Assembly (NCBI GenBank): GCA_963556145.1
Contig: OY744467.1
Coordinates: 6,076,001 to 6,140,000, forward strand
Direction: 5' to 3'
Source of the DNA: Hygrocybe punicea
Taxonomy: Eukaryota > Basidiomycota > Agaricomycetes > Agaricales > Hygrophoraceae
Length of the DNA: 64,000 nt
Position 1 is the first letter of the stretch. The number at the start of each line of letters is the position of its first letter. Position numbers and translations under genes: made by a program. The notes under the pieces were generated by a model that worked only from the letters and a program-made list of their open reading frames with translations, did no database searches and was not told where the DNA came from. This document shows, piece by piece, positions 12,501-25,782 of this stretch.

Positions 12501-15500
12501 TGGACCGAGGAATTGCATGGAATTGTTTGGAATTGGTTGGAATTTGCACGGAATTGTCTTTTGAGCTCACAGGACACATCACAAATACTGCTGAGCCACT
12601 CGTGGACCGAGGAATTGCATGGAATTGTTTGTAATTGGTTGGAAATTGCACGGCATTGTCTTTTGAGCTCACAGGACACATCACAAATACTGCTGAGCCA
12701 CTCGTGGACCGAGGAATTGCATGGAATTGTTTGGAATTGGTTGGAATTTGCACGGAATTGTCTTGTGAGCTTGCTGCAGTCGACACAAATACTGCTGAGC
12801 CACTCGTGGACCGAGGAATTGCATGGAATTGTTTGGAATTGGTTGGAATTTGCACGGAATTGTCTTTTGAGCTCACAGGACACATCACAAATACGGCTGA
12901 GCCAATCGTGGACCGAGGAATTGCATGGAATTGTTTGTAATTGGTTGGAATTTGCACGGCATTGTCCTATGAGCTTGCTGCAGTCGACACAAATACTGCT
13001 GAGCCACTCGTGGACCGAGGAATTGCATGGAATTGTTTGGAATTGGTTGGAATTTGCACGGAATTGTCTTGTGAGCTTGCTGCAGTCGACACAAATACTG
13101 CTGAGCCACTCGTGGACCGAGGAATTGCATGGAATTGTTTGGAATTGGTTGGAATTTGCATGGCATTGTCTTTTGAGCTCACAGGACACATCACAAATAC
13201 AGCTGAGCCACTCGTGGACCGAGGAATTGCATGGAATTGTTTGTAATTGGTTGGAATTTGCACGGCATTGTCTTTTGAGCTCACAGGACACATCACAAAT
13301 ACAGCTGAGCCACTCGTGGACCGAGGAATTGCATGGAATTGTTTGGAATTGGTTGGAATTTGCACGGAATTGTCTTTTGAGCTCACAGGACACATCACAA
13401 ATACTGCTGAGCCACTCGTGGACCGAGGAATTGCATGGAATTGTTTGTAATTGGTTGGAATTTGCATGGCATTGTCTTTTGAGCTCACAGGACACATCAC
13501 AAATACAGCTGAGCCACTCGTGGACCGAGGAATTGCATGGAATTGTTTGGAATTGGTTGGAATTTGCACGGAATTGTCTTTTGAGCTCACAGGACACATC
13601 ACAAATACAGCTGAGCCACTCGTGGACCGAGGAATTGCATGGAATTGTTTGGAATTGGTTGGAATTTGCACGGAATTGTCTTTTGAGCTTGCTGCAGTCG
13701 ACACAAATACTGCTGAGCCACTCGTGGACTGACGAATTGCATGGAATTGTTTGTAATTGGTTGGAATTTGCACGGCATTGTCTTTTGAGCTCACAGGACA
13801 CATCACAAATACTGCTGAGCCACTCGTGGACCGAGGAATTGCATGGAATTGTTTGGAATTGGTTGGAATTTGCACGGAATTGTCCTGTGAGCTTGCTGCA
13901 GTCGACACAAATACTGCTGAGCCACTCGTGGACCGAGGAATTGCATGGAATTGTTTGTAATTGGTTGGAATTTGCATGGCATTGTCTTTTGAGCTCACAG
14001 GACACATCACAAATACAGCTGAGCCACTCGTGGACCGAGGAATTGCATGGAATTGTTTGGAATTGTTTGGAATTTGCACGGAATTGTCTTTTGAGCTCAC
14101 AGGACACATCACAAATACTGCTGAGCCACTCGTGGACCGAGGAATTGCATGGAATTGTTTGTAATTGGTTGGAAATTGCACGGCATTGTCTTTTGAGCTC
14201 ACAGGACACATCACAAATACTGCTGAGCCACTCGTGGACCGAGGAATTGCATGGAATTGTTTGTAATTGGTTGGAATTTGCACGGCATTGTCTTTTGAGC
14301 TCACAGGACACATCACAAATACTGCTGAGCCACTCGTGGACCGAGGAATTGCATGGAATTGTTTGTAATTGGTTGGAATTTGCACGGCATTGTCTTTTGA
14401 GCTCACAGGACACATCACAAATACAGCTGAGCCACTCGTGGACCGAGGAATTGCATGGAATTGTTTGGAATTCGTTGGAATTTGCACGGAATTGTCTTTT
14501 GAGCTTGCTGCAGTCGACACAAATACTGCTGAGCCACTCGTGGACCGAGGAATTGCATGGAATTGTTTGGAATTGGTTGGAATTTGCACGGAATTGTCTT
14601 TTGAGCTTGCTGCAGTCGACACAAATACTGCTGAGCCACTCGTGGACCGAGGAATTGCATGGAATTGTTTGTAATTGGTTGGAATTTGCACGGCATTGTC
14701 TTTTGAGCTCACAGGACACATCACAAATACAGCTGAGCCACTCGTAGACCGAGGAATTGCATGGAATTGTTTGGAATTGGTTGGAATTTGCACGGAATTG
14801 TCTTTTGAGCTCACAGGACACATCACAAATACTGCTGAGCCACTCGTGGACCGAGGAATTGCATGGAATTGTTTGTAATTGGTTGGAATTTGCACGGCAT
14901 TGTCTTTTGAGCTCACAGGACACATCACAAATACAGCTGAGCCACTCGTGGACCGAGGAATTGCATGGAATTGTTTGTAATTGGTTGGAATTTGCACGGC
15001 ATTGTCTTTTGAGCTCACAGGACACATCACAAATACAGCTGAGCCACTCATGGACCGAGGAATTGCATGGAATTGTTTGGAATTGGTTGGAATTTGCACG
15101 GAATTGTCTTTTGAGCTTGCTGCAGTCGACACAAATACTGCTGAGCCACTCGTGGACCGAGGAATTGCATGGAATTGTTTGGAATTGGTTGGAATTTGCA
15201 CGGAATTGTCTTGTGAGCTTGCTGCAGTCGACACAAATACTGCTGAGCCACTCGTGGACCGAGGAATTGCATGGAATTGTTTGTAATTGGTTGGAATTTG
15301 CACGGCATTGTCTTTTGAGCTCACAGGACACATCACAAATACAGCTGAGCCACTCGTAGACCGAGGAATTGCATGGAATTGTTTGGAATTGGTTGGAATT
15401 TGCACGGAATTGTCTTTTGAGGTCACAGGACACATCACAAATACTGCTGAGCCACTCGTGGACCGAGGAATTGCATGGAATTGTTTGTAATTGGTTGGAA

Positions 15501-18500
15501 TTTGCACGGCATTGTCTTTTGAGCTCACAGGACACATCACAAATACTGCTGAGCCACTCGTGGACCGAGGAATTGCATGGAATTGTTTGGAATTGGTTGG
15601 AATTTGCACGGAATTGTCTTTTGAGCTTGCTGCAGTCGACACAAATACTGCTGAGCCACTCGTGGACCGAGGAATTGCATGGAATTGGTTGGAATTGGTT
15701 GGAATTTGCACGGAATTGTCTTGTGAGCTTGCTGCAGTCGACACAAATACTGCTGAGCCACTCGTGGACCGAGGAATTGCATGGAATTGTTTGGAATTGG
15801 TTGGAATTTGCACGGAATTGTCTTGTGAGCTTGCTGCAGTCGACACAAATACTGCTGAGCCACTCGTGGACCGAGGAATTGCATGGAATTGTTTGTAATT
15901 GGTTGGAATTTGCACGGAATTGTCTTTTGAGCTTGCTGCAGTCGACACAAATACTGCTGAGCCACTCGTGGACCGAGGAATTGCATGGAATTGTTTATAA
16001 TTGGTTGGAATTTGCACGGCATTGTCTTTTGAGCTCACAGGACACATCACAAATACTGCTGAGCCACTCGTGGACCGAGGAATTGCATGGAATTGTTTGG
16101 AATTGGTTGGAATTTGCACGGAATTGTCTTGTGAGCTTGCTGCAGTCGACACAAATACTGCTGAGCCACTCGTGGACCGAGGAATTGCATGGAATTGTTT
16201 GGAATTGGTTGGAATTTGCATGGCATTGTCTTTTGAGCTCACAGGACACATCACAAATACAGCTGAGCCACTCGTGGACCGAGGAATTGCATGGAATTGT
16301 TTGTAATTGGTTGGAATTTGCACGGCATTGTCTTTTGAGCTCACAGGACACATCACAAATACAGCTGAGCCACTCGTGGACCGAGGAATTGCATGGAATT
16401 GTTTGGAATTGGTTGGAATTTGCACGGAATTGTCTTTTGAGCTCACAGGACACATCACAAATACTGCTGAGCCACTCTTGGACCGAGGAATTGCATGGAA
16501 TTGTTTGTAATTGGTTGGAATTTGCATGGCATTGTCTTTTGAGCTCACAGGACACATCACAAATACAGCTGAGCCACTCGTGGACCGAGGAATTGCATGG
16601 AATTGTTTGGAATTGGTTGGAATTTGCACGGAATTGTCTTTTGAGCTCACAGGACACATCACAAATACAGCTGAGCCACTCGTGGACCGAGGAATTGCAT
16701 GGAATTGTTTGGAATTGGTTGGAATTTGCACGGAATTGTCTTTTGAGCTTGCTGCAGTCGACACAAATACTGCTGAGCCACTCGTGGACTGACGAATTGC
16801 ATGGAATTGTTTGTAATTGGTTGGAATTTGCACGGCATTGTCTTTTGAGCTCACAGGACACATCACAAATACTGCTGAGCCACTCGTGGACCGAGGAATT
16901 GCATGGAATTGTTTGGAATTGGTTGGAATTTGCACGGAATTGTCCTGTGAGCTTGCTGCAGTCGACACAAATACTGCTGAGCCACTCGTGGACCGAGGAA
17001 TTGCATGGAATTGTTTGTAATTGGTTGGAATTTGCATGGCATTGTCTTTTGAGCTCACAGGACACATCACAAATACAGCTGAGCCACTCGTGGACCGAGG
17101 AATTGCATGGAATTGTTTGGAATTGTTTGGAATTTGCACGGAATTGTCTTTTGAGCTCACAGGACACATCACAAATACTGCTGAGCCACTCGTGGACCGA
17201 GGAATTGCATGGAATTGTTTGTAATTGGTTGGAAATTGCACGGCATTGTCTTTTGAGCTCACAGGACACATCACAAATACTGCTGAGCCACTCGTGGACC
17301 GAGGAATTGCATGGAATTGTTTGTAATTGGTTGGAATTTGCACGGCATTGTCTTTTGAGCTCACAGGACACATCACAAATACAGCTGAGCCACTCGTGGA
17401 CCGAGGAATTGCATGGAATTGTTTGGAATTCGTTGGAATTTGCACGGAATTGTCTTTTGAGCTTGCTGCAGTCGACACAAATACTGCTGAGCCACTCGTG
17501 GACCGAGGAATTGCATGGAATTGTTTGGAATTGGTTGGAATTTGCACGGAATTGTCTTTTGAGCTTGCTGCAGTCGACACAAATACTGCTGAGCCACTCG
17601 TGGACCGAGGAATTGCATGGAATTGTTTGTAATTGGTTGGAATTTGCACGGCATTGTCTTTTGAGCTCACAGGACACATCACAAATACAGCTGAGCCACT
17701 CGTAGACCGAGGAATTGCATGGAATTGTTTGGAATTGGTTGGAATTTGCACGGAATTGTCTTTTGAGCTCACAGGACACATCACAAATACTGCTGAGCCA
17801 CTCGTGGACCGAGGAATTGCATGGAATTGTTTGTAATTGGTTGGAATTTGCACGGCATTGTCTTTTGAGCTCACAGGACACATCACAAATACAGCTGAGC
17901 CACTCGTGGACCGAGGAATTGCATGGAATTGTTTGTAATTGGTTGGAATTTGCACGGCATTGTCTTTTGAGCTCACAGGACACATCACAAATACAGCTGA
18001 GCCACTCATGGACCGAGGAATTGCATGGAATTGTTTGGAATTGGTTGGAATTTGCACGGAATTGTCTTTTGAGCTTGCTGCAGTCGACACAAATACTGCT
18101 GAGCCACTCGTGGACCGAGGAATTGCATGGAATTGTTTGGAATTGGTTGGAATTTGCACGGAATTGTCTTGTGAGCTTGCTGCAGTCGACACAAATACTG
18201 CTGAGCCACTCGTGGACCGAGGAATTGCATGGAATTGTTTGTAATTGGTTGGAATTTGCACGGCATTGTCTTTTGAGCTCACAGGACACATCACAAATAC
18301 AGCTGAGCCACTCGTAGACCGAGGAATTGCATGGAATTGTTTGGAATTGGTTGGAATTTGCACGGAATTGTCTTTTGAGCTCACAGGACACATCACAAAT
18401 ACTGCTGAGCCACTCGTGGACCGAGGAATTGCATGGAATTGTTTGTAATTGGTTGGAATTTGCACGGCATTGTCTTTTGAGCTCACAGGACACATCACAA

Positions 18501-21500
18501 ATACTGCTGAGCCACTCGTGGACCGAGGAATTGCATGGAATTGTTTGGAATTGGTTGGAATTTGCACGGAATTGTCTTTTGAGCTTGCTGCAGTCGACAC
18601 AAATACTGCTGAGCCACTCGTGGACCGAGGAATTGCATGGAATTGGTTGGAATTGGTTGGAATTTGCACGGAATTGTCTTGTGAGCTTGCTGCAGTCGAC
18701 ACAAATACTGCTGAGCCACTCGTGGACCGAGGAATTGCATGGAATTGTTTGGAATTGGTTGGAATTTGCACGGAATTGTCTTGTGAGCTTGCTGCAGTCG
18801 ACACAAATACTGCTGAGCCACTCGTGGACCGAGGAATTGCATGGAATTGTTTGGAATTGGTTGGAATTTGCACGGAATTGTCTTGTGAGCTTGCTGCAGT
18901 CGACACAAATACTGCTGAGCCACTCGTGGACCGAGGAATTGCATGGAATTGTTTGTAATTGGTTGGAATTTGCACGGAATTGTCTTTTGAGCTTGCTGCA
19001 GTCGACACAAATACTGCTGAGCCACTCGTGGACCGAGGAATTGCATGGAATTGTTTGTAATTGGTTGGAATTTGCACGGAATTGTCTTGTGAGCTTGCTG
19101 CAGTCGACACAAATACTGCTGAGCCACTCGTGGACCGAGGAATTGCATGGAATTGTTTGTAATTGGTTGGAATTTGCACGGCATTGTCTTTTGAGCTCAC
19201 AGGACACATCACAAATACAGCTGAGCCACTCGTGGACCGAGGAATTGCATGGAATTGTTTGTAATTGGTTGGAATTTGCACGGCATTGTCTTTTGAGCTC
19301 ACAGGACACATCACAAATACAGCTGAGCCACTCGTGGACCGAGGAATTGCATGGAATTGTTTGGAATTGGTTGGAATTTGCACGGAATTGTCTTGTGAGC
19401 TTGCTGCAGTCGACACAAATACTGCTGAGCCACTCGTGGACCGAGGAATTGCATGGAATTGTTTGTAATTGGTTGGAATTTGCACGGCATTGTCTTTTGA
19501 GCTCACAGGACACATCACAAATACAGCTGAGCCACTCGTAGACCGAGGAATTGCATGGAATTGTTTGGAATTGGTTGGAATTTGCACGGAATTGTCTTTT
19601 GAGCTTGCTGCAGTCGACACAAATACTGCTGAGCCACTCGTGGACCGAGGAATTGCATGGAATTGTTTGTAATTGGTTGGAATTTGCACGGCATTGTCTT
19701 TTGAGCTCACAGGACACATCACAAATACAGCTGAGCCACTCGTGGACCGAGGAATTGCATGGAATTGTTTGGAATTGGTTGGAATTTGCACGGAATTGTC
19801 TTTTGAGCTTGCTGCAGTCGACACAAATACTGCTGAGCCACTCGTGGACCGAGGAATTGCATGGAATTGGTTGGAATTGGTTGGAATTTGCACGGAATTG
19901 TCTTGTGAGCTTGCTGCAGTCGACACAAATACTGCTGAGCCACTCGTGGACCGAGGAATTGCATGGAATTGTTTGGAATTGGTTGGAATTTGCACGGAAT
20001 TGTCTTGTGAGCTTGCTGCAGTCGACACAAATACTGCTGAGCCACTCGTGGACCGAGGAATTGCATGGAATTGTTTGGAATTGGTTGGAATTTGCACGGA
20101 ATTGTCTTGTGAGCTTGCTGCAGTCGACACAAATACTGCTGAGCCACTCGTGGACCGAGGAATTGCATGGAATTGTTTGTAATTGGTTGGAATTTGCACG
20201 GCATTGTCTTTTGAGCTCACAGGACACATCACAAATACAGCTGAGCCACTCGTGGACCGAGGAATTGCATGGAATTGTTTGGAATTGGTTGGAATTTGCA
20301 CGGAATTGTCTTTTGAGCTTGCTGCAGTCGACACAAATACTGCTGAGCCACTCGTGGACCGAGGAATTGCATGGAATTGTTTGTAATTGGTTGGAATTTG
20401 CACGGCATTGTCTTTTGAGCTTGCTGCAGTCGACACAAATACTGCTGAGCCACTCGTGGACCGAGGAATTGCATGGAATTGTTTGGAATTGGTTGGAATT
20501 TGCACGGAATTGTCTTGTGAGCTTGCTGCAGTCGACACAAATACTGCTGAGCCACTCGTGGACCGAGGAATTGCATGGAATTGTTTGTAATTGGTTGGAA
20601 TTTGCACGGCATTGTCTTTTGAGCTCACAGGACACATCACAAATACAGCTGAGCCACTCGTGGACCGAGGAATTGCATGGAATTGTTTGGAATTGGTTGG
20701 AATTTGCACGGAATTGTCTTTTGAGCTTGCTGCAGTCGACACAAATACTGCTGAGCCACTCGTGGACCGAGGAATTGCATGGAATTGTTTGGAATTGGTT
20801 GGAATTTGCATGGCATTGTCTTTTGAGCTCACAGGACACATCACAAATACAGCTGAGCCACTCGTGGACCGAGGAATTGCATGGAATTGTTTGTAATTGG
20901 TTGGAATTTGCACGGCATTGTCTTTTGAGCTCACAGGACACATCACAAATACAGCTGAGCCACTCGTGGACCGAGGAATTGCATGGAATTGTTTGGATTT
21001 GGTTGGAATTTGCACGGAATTGTCTTTTGAGCTTGCTGCAGTCGACACAAATACAGCTGAGCCACTCGTGGACCGAGGAATTGTTTGGAATTGGTTGGAA
21101 TTTGCACGGAATTGTCTTTTGAGCTTGCTGCAGTCGACACAAATACAGCTGAGCCACTCGTGGACCGAGGAATTGTTTGGAATTGGTTGGAATTTGCACG
21201 GAATTGTCTTTTGAGCTTGCTGCAGTCGACACAAATACTGCTGAGCCACTCGTGGACCGAGGAATTGCATGGAATTGTTTTGAATTGGTTGGAATTTGCA
21301 CGGAATTGTCTTTTGAGCTCTCAGGACACATCACAAATACAGCTGAGCCACTCGTGGACCGAGGAATTGCATGGAATTGTTTGGAATTGGTTGGAATTTG
21401 CACGGAATTGTCTTTTGAGCCTGCTGCAGTCGACACAAATACAGCTGAGCCACTCGTGGACCGAGGAATTGTTTGGAATTGGTTGGAATTTGCACGGAAT

Positions 21501-21665
21501 TGTCTTTTGAGCTTGCTGCAGTCGACACAAATACAGCTGAGCCACTCGTGGACCGAGGAATTGCATGGAATTGTTTGGAATTGGTTGGAATTTGCACGGA
21601 ATTGTCTTGTGAGCTTGCTGCAGTCGACACAAATACTGCTGAGCCACTCGAGGACCGAGGAATTG
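6558..21665 (+). repeat. 102-bp satellite array (about 148 units)
   Basis: Each 102-bp unit begins gaggaattgcatggaattg, with four to five GGAATT words at 10-11-bp spacing, and ends ctgagccactcgtggacc. Two versions of the middle alternate: type A with gagctcacaggacacatc and type B with gagcttgctgcagtcgac. Minor variants (tttgtaattgg, cacggcattg, catggcattg, gactgacg, gccaatcg, ctcgtagacc) mark individual units. Because 102 is 34 x 3 and the unit lacks stops in some frames, very long frames appear (up to 2,767 codons on the minus strand). These are a by-product of the period, not a gene. Confidence 0.95.
9841..18950 (+). repeat. Higher-order repeat of about 3,060 bp (30 units) within the satellite
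   Basis: Rare unit variants recur at exact multiples. gccaatcg is at 9841 and 12901. gactgacg is at 10667, 13727 and 16787. The gtttggaattgtttggaatt variant is about 3,060 bp apart near 14058 and 17118. A second set (ttcgttgg at 14471 and 17429; ctcgtagacc near 14745 and 17703) is offset by 2,958 bp, which is one unit fewer. Blocks of about 30 units were therefore duplicated at least twice, with one single-unit loss. Confidence 0.8.
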
Positions 21666-22019
21666 CACAGAATTGTATGGAATGGATTCCCAATTCCCCG
21701 CATCTGGATTCCCAATCTCCTGAATCTGGATTCCCAATTTCCTGAATTGGGATTCCCATTCTTGGAATTTTCATTAATATCCAAATTTCCAGGATTTCAA
21801 TTCTCATAATTGTTGAATTCCAAATCCCTAATCTCCCACAATTTCAGAATTCTACTTTCCAAACTTCTCAAACTCTTGGAATTACAATTCTCAGAATCCC
21901 AAAGCCTGCACTTTGAAATGCCCATTCCTAGCATTCCCAGTATTGCAATTCCAATTCTCAGAATTCCCAGAACTTCAGAATCCTAATTCCCAGCCCCATA
22001 TTTCCCTGGGTTTTAGCAT
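21666..22019. repeat. GAATT-rich segment, right arm
   Basis: This is the inverted copy of 5951-6266 and borders the end of the main satellite array. No gene is seen. Confidence 0.75.
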
Positions 22020-22310
22020 TAAATAACTGTCCAATACCATTTTGCAAAGTATCTGAACAGTATTGAAGCAGTACTATACTATTTTTCAAAGTTCTTTAAG
22101 GATATTGAAACAGTATCTTAGATGCGTTGAAAGAGTACCTTAAAAGTATTGAAATAGTATCTTAAAAGTATTGACACAGTATCTTAAATGTATTGAAACA
22201 GTATCTTAAAAGTATTGACAAAGTATCTTAAATCCAAAATATGGCCACAGTACTATACTATTTCATCCTGTATCTTGATAGGATTCAAAAGGTATCCTAA
22301 TAGTAAAAGT
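22020..22310. repeat. Short-period repeat (gtatcttaa / gtattgaaa), right arm
   Basis: This is the inverted copy of 5651-5950, with the same number of units to within one or two. Confidence 0.75.
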
Positions 22311-22854
22311 GCCCCAATGTCCTTACTGGTTTAATACTTTGATTCATCTTAGGCTGCAAGTATTCTATCCAAACTATACAGCACTTTGCTGTAAATACAG
22401 TAAAAGTAGTGAAACAAAAGGCTTGATGTTATTGAAAAGGTATAAGTCTCATTTTCCTTCATACTTTCAGATGAATTTGAGCACAAGTATTGTAGTTTAT
22501 ATCTGAATACTGTTACAATACCATGCTGAAAGTTCTGGTAATGATATTTAGTATACTTGTCAAGTACTTTCAAGATACTGTGTGACATGGTATGCTACTG
22601 TGCACCCTGTGCTACAACACATTCTCCGCACCACCAACTACCAGGCACTTGTCTGGAACACAATGTACACCTTCCCTAGTACCCGTAGAATTAAATTTAG
22701 ATTTTTCAGACCTGTAGTCGCAAAGTTAGGTGTTTAAGGGTCCATTTTTGGCAGAGGCATAGAATGCATTGTGAATATCTCCCCATATAAAATGAAATAA
22801 AATACAAAAACTCCCTGTGGGGTAGGTATAGCATACTTATATCTCTTCAGGGTC
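22311..22854. repeat. Single-copy arm segment, right
   Basis: This is the inverted copy of 5113-5650, with only scattered substitutions. No gene is called. Confidence 0.7.
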
Positions 22855-23102
22855 TTGCCCTGGCCATTTAGGTGCTGTAGTACATGTAATAATAATAAGA
22901 AAATCCAGCCACCCTTCCCTATATGGCAACTCGACCCCGTTTGGGATATCGGCAAATCCCGGTTGAAATTCTCGCGCGCGAGTTCAACAAGACTTCGTTT
23001 TCAACAACGACGCGACAACGGGTGCGGATGCCAGAGCACCCCAGGTAATTATTCTTTATCTTTTTTCTTCATTCTACTGACTACTTAAACACACTTGTAG
23101 GT
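22855..23102 (+). other. Candidate spliced transcription unit, right arm
   Basis: This is the mirror of 4858-5112 and encodes the same WQLDPVWDIGK segment. A donor lies at cccag/gtaatt (about 23044) and an acceptor at cttgtag (about 23100). Downstream lies the GAC-triplet tract. Compared with the left arm, the exon has substitutions and small indels that change the frame after WDIGK, so neither copy need be functional. Confidence 0.35.
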
Positions 23103-23754
23103 TTTTTTCCCTCACCCTCGTGCCAAACGAACGCGAACGCGGCAACAGCAACAAGCAGACGCGCATGCGGGCGACAAGGAGACGGTACGCAGCCGAGAAC
23201 GGGGACAACCCAGGCCCACTACGACAGCAAGAATGAGGACGACGGGAATGAGGACGACGGGGTAAACGAACGAACGCGACCACGGCGCGAAAGGGGAAGA
23301 CGACGGCAAGGGGAACGGGAACCACGACACGGACGAGGAAACGAAGACGAGGACAGCGGGCGGACGGGAACCACAGACGACGGAAACGAGAACGACCGGG
23401 ACGGTGAACGGGACGACGGCAGCAGGGACGACGAGGACGGAAACGGGGACGAGGACGAGGATGACGACGAGGACAGCGAACACGGGAACGGGGACGGGGG
23501 CAACGGACGACGGAAACGAGGACGACCGGGACGGGGGAACGGGACGACGAGGACCACGGAGCCCGGGACAACAAGGATGATGGCAACAGGGACGACGAGG
23601 ACGGGACGGCAAACGGGACGGCAACGACAACGCGAACGGGAACAGGGCCACGCGGTAACGACGAGGACGAGGACGGGGACGGGGACTACGAGGACGAGGA
23701 CAAGGACGACGGGGACGGGGACAACGAGGACAAGGACAAGGCGGATGGGTACGG

Positions 23755-23786
<32 letters not shown>

Positions 23787-24130
23787 GGGACTGGGACGAC
23801 GAGGACAACGGGGACCAGGACGACGAGGACGACGGGGACCGGGATGACAAGGACAACGGGGACGACGAGGACGAGGACGAGGACAAGGGCGAGGGGCGTG
23901 GACACCAGGGGAACACCGGTATGTATTGTTGGTCATTCCCTTTCCCTCCTTTCCCCTCCCCCTCCTCCCTCCTCCTTTCCATTCTCCCCCTGGCTGTCTC
24001 CTACCCCTTCTCCCCCTGCCTATGTGCTGTCCATCCACCATCCCCACCTCCCATCCACCTCCTGCCCCTTCTCCCCCTGCTCACCCCCATTCCCTGCCAT
24101 TCCCCTCTCCTCCACCTCCCTGTCTCTTCC
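23103..24130. repeat. GAC-triplet and pyrimidine-rich tract, right arm
   Basis: This is the inverted partner of 3808-4857: imperfect gacgaggac/ggggac repeats and then a cctcctcc/ccctcc pyrimidine tract. Internal unit copy number differs between the arms. Confidence 0.75.
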
Positions 24131-24305
24131 CTGATAAATTAGAATAACATGTAGTTAGGTAAAATAATTATTTAATTTGTTATATCCATTTTGAGTGGTT
24201 GGTAAATTAAAATTATGTAACATGTGGCATTGCTATGATTATTATTGTGTGACTTGGCAGATGCTGAGCAAGCAGGCAGTCCCACCAGCCTGTAGATTGG
24301 AGCTT
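24131..24305. repeat. Arm spacer, right
   Basis: This is the inverted copy of about 3646-3807. No gene is seen. Confidence 0.65.
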
Positions 24306-24989
24306 TTTTGAGTAAAGTAAATATCCCAAGGGATATTTTATATGTCCCATGGGCTTTTTTGTGGATAAAGTAAATATCCCAAGGGATATTTTATATGTCC
24401 CATGGGCTTTTTTGTGGGTGAAGTAAATATCCCATGGGATATTTTATATGTCCCATGGGCTGTTTCTGCGATAACAAAGGTATCCCAAGGGATATTTTAT
24501 ATGTCCCATGGGCTTTTTTGTGGGTAAAGTAAATATCCCATGGGATATTTTATGTGTCCCATGGGCTGTTTCTGCGATAACAAAGGTATCCCAAGGGATA
24601 TTTTATATGTCCCATGGGCTTTTTTGTGGGTAAAGTAAATATCCCATGGGATATTTTATGTGTCCCATGGGCTGTTTCTGCGATAACAAAGGTATCCCAA
24701 GGGATATTTTATATGTCCCATGGGCTTTTTTGTGGGTAAAGTAAATATCCCATGGGATATTTTATGTGTCCCATGGGCTTTTTCTTGGTTAACGTAAATA
24801 TCCCAAGCAATATTTTTCATGTCCCATGGGCTGTTTCTGTAATAGTGAAAGTATCCCAAGGGATGTTCTATGTCCCATGGGCTGTTTTCTAAGACAAGAT
24901 AAGTATCCCATGGGATATTCTACATGTCCCATGGGCTGTTTTCTAGACAAGATAAGTATCCCATGGGATATTCTATATGTCCCATGGGC
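24306..24989. repeat. Palindrome-pair repeat array, right arm
   Basis: Repeated atcccaagggatatt...gtcccatgggctttt pairs alternate between two linker types (ttttttgtgggtaaagta and gtttctgcgataacaaagg). This makes a larger unit of roughly 114 bp that has amplified in this arm relative to 3269-3645. Confidence 0.8.
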
Positions 24990-25300
24990 TTTTCTCAGGT
25001 AAAATAAATATCCCAAGGGATAAAATAAATGTCCCAAGGGATAAAATAAATGTCCCAAGGGATAAAACAAATATCCCCAGAGATAAAGTAAATAGCCCAA
25101 GGGATGAAATAAATAGCCCAAGGGATGAAATAAATATCCCAAGGGACGGAATAAATATCCCCAGGGATAAAGTAAATAGCCCAAGGGATCAAATAAATAT
25201 CCCAAGGGACGAAATAAATATCCCAAGGGATCAAATAAATATCCCAAGGGACGAAATAAATATCCCAAGGGATGAAATACATATCCCAAGGGATGAAATT
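24990..25300. repeat. 21-bp tandem repeat, right arm (about 15 units)
   Basis: Units of the form aaataaatatcccaagggat are the mirror of 3050-3268, with about five more units. Confidence 0.85.
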
Positions 25301-25720
25301 ACAGTCCCTAGGCCTTTTAATCTATGCACACAAATATTTTCATAATTTTACCTATTTTATTTACAATGTTATAGCCATTTTTCAAAAAACATCAGCTTGA
25401 GCTGAGGCAACACCTGGTTGAGAATATATCCCAGGAAAATATATATTCTCCCTGATGGTATTATAATATGTCCCATGGGATGATATTTCAGGCCATGATC
25501 CTTTCTCAAAATCATCCCTTGGGATAACTATTCAGCCTTTGGTCTTCTTTGGAAATTGTCCCTAGGGATAAAAATATAACCCTACGCTTGCCTACAGTCA
25601 GAATGTCCCTGGGGCAATAAATTGTCCTTGGGAGTACCATGGTTATATGAACACTTAGATGGAACACCTACAGAGTTGTGTTACATCTAGTTAGTTGGGG
25701 CTAGGTGGTTGACTGAAGTG
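25301..25720. repeat. Arm segment and outer terminal inverted repeat, right
   Basis: This is the inverted copy of 1291-1516 joined to 2855-3049, without the poly-C tract. It ends ggtggttgactgaagtg at 25720. Confidence 0.85.
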
Positions 25721-25728
25721 AGCAGGAG
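25721..25728. repeat. Right 8-bp target duplication of the giant element
   Basis: The sequence agcaggag is identical to 1283-1290. Confidence 0.9.
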
Positions 25729-25782
25729 TGTTAAAACAGGTCTACACTTATAAGTACTTGGGAGTGTCCCAAACCTGTGAAG

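Noticed and set aside
6558..21665. CRISPR array
   Set aside because: The units are contiguous 102-bp repeats without unique spacers, and the sequence is fungal.
6038..21784. Frames of up to 2,767 codons in the satellite as a giant repeat protein gene
   Set aside because: The 102-bp period is a multiple of three and stops are simply absent from some frames on both strands; there is no start region, introns or non-repeat domain.
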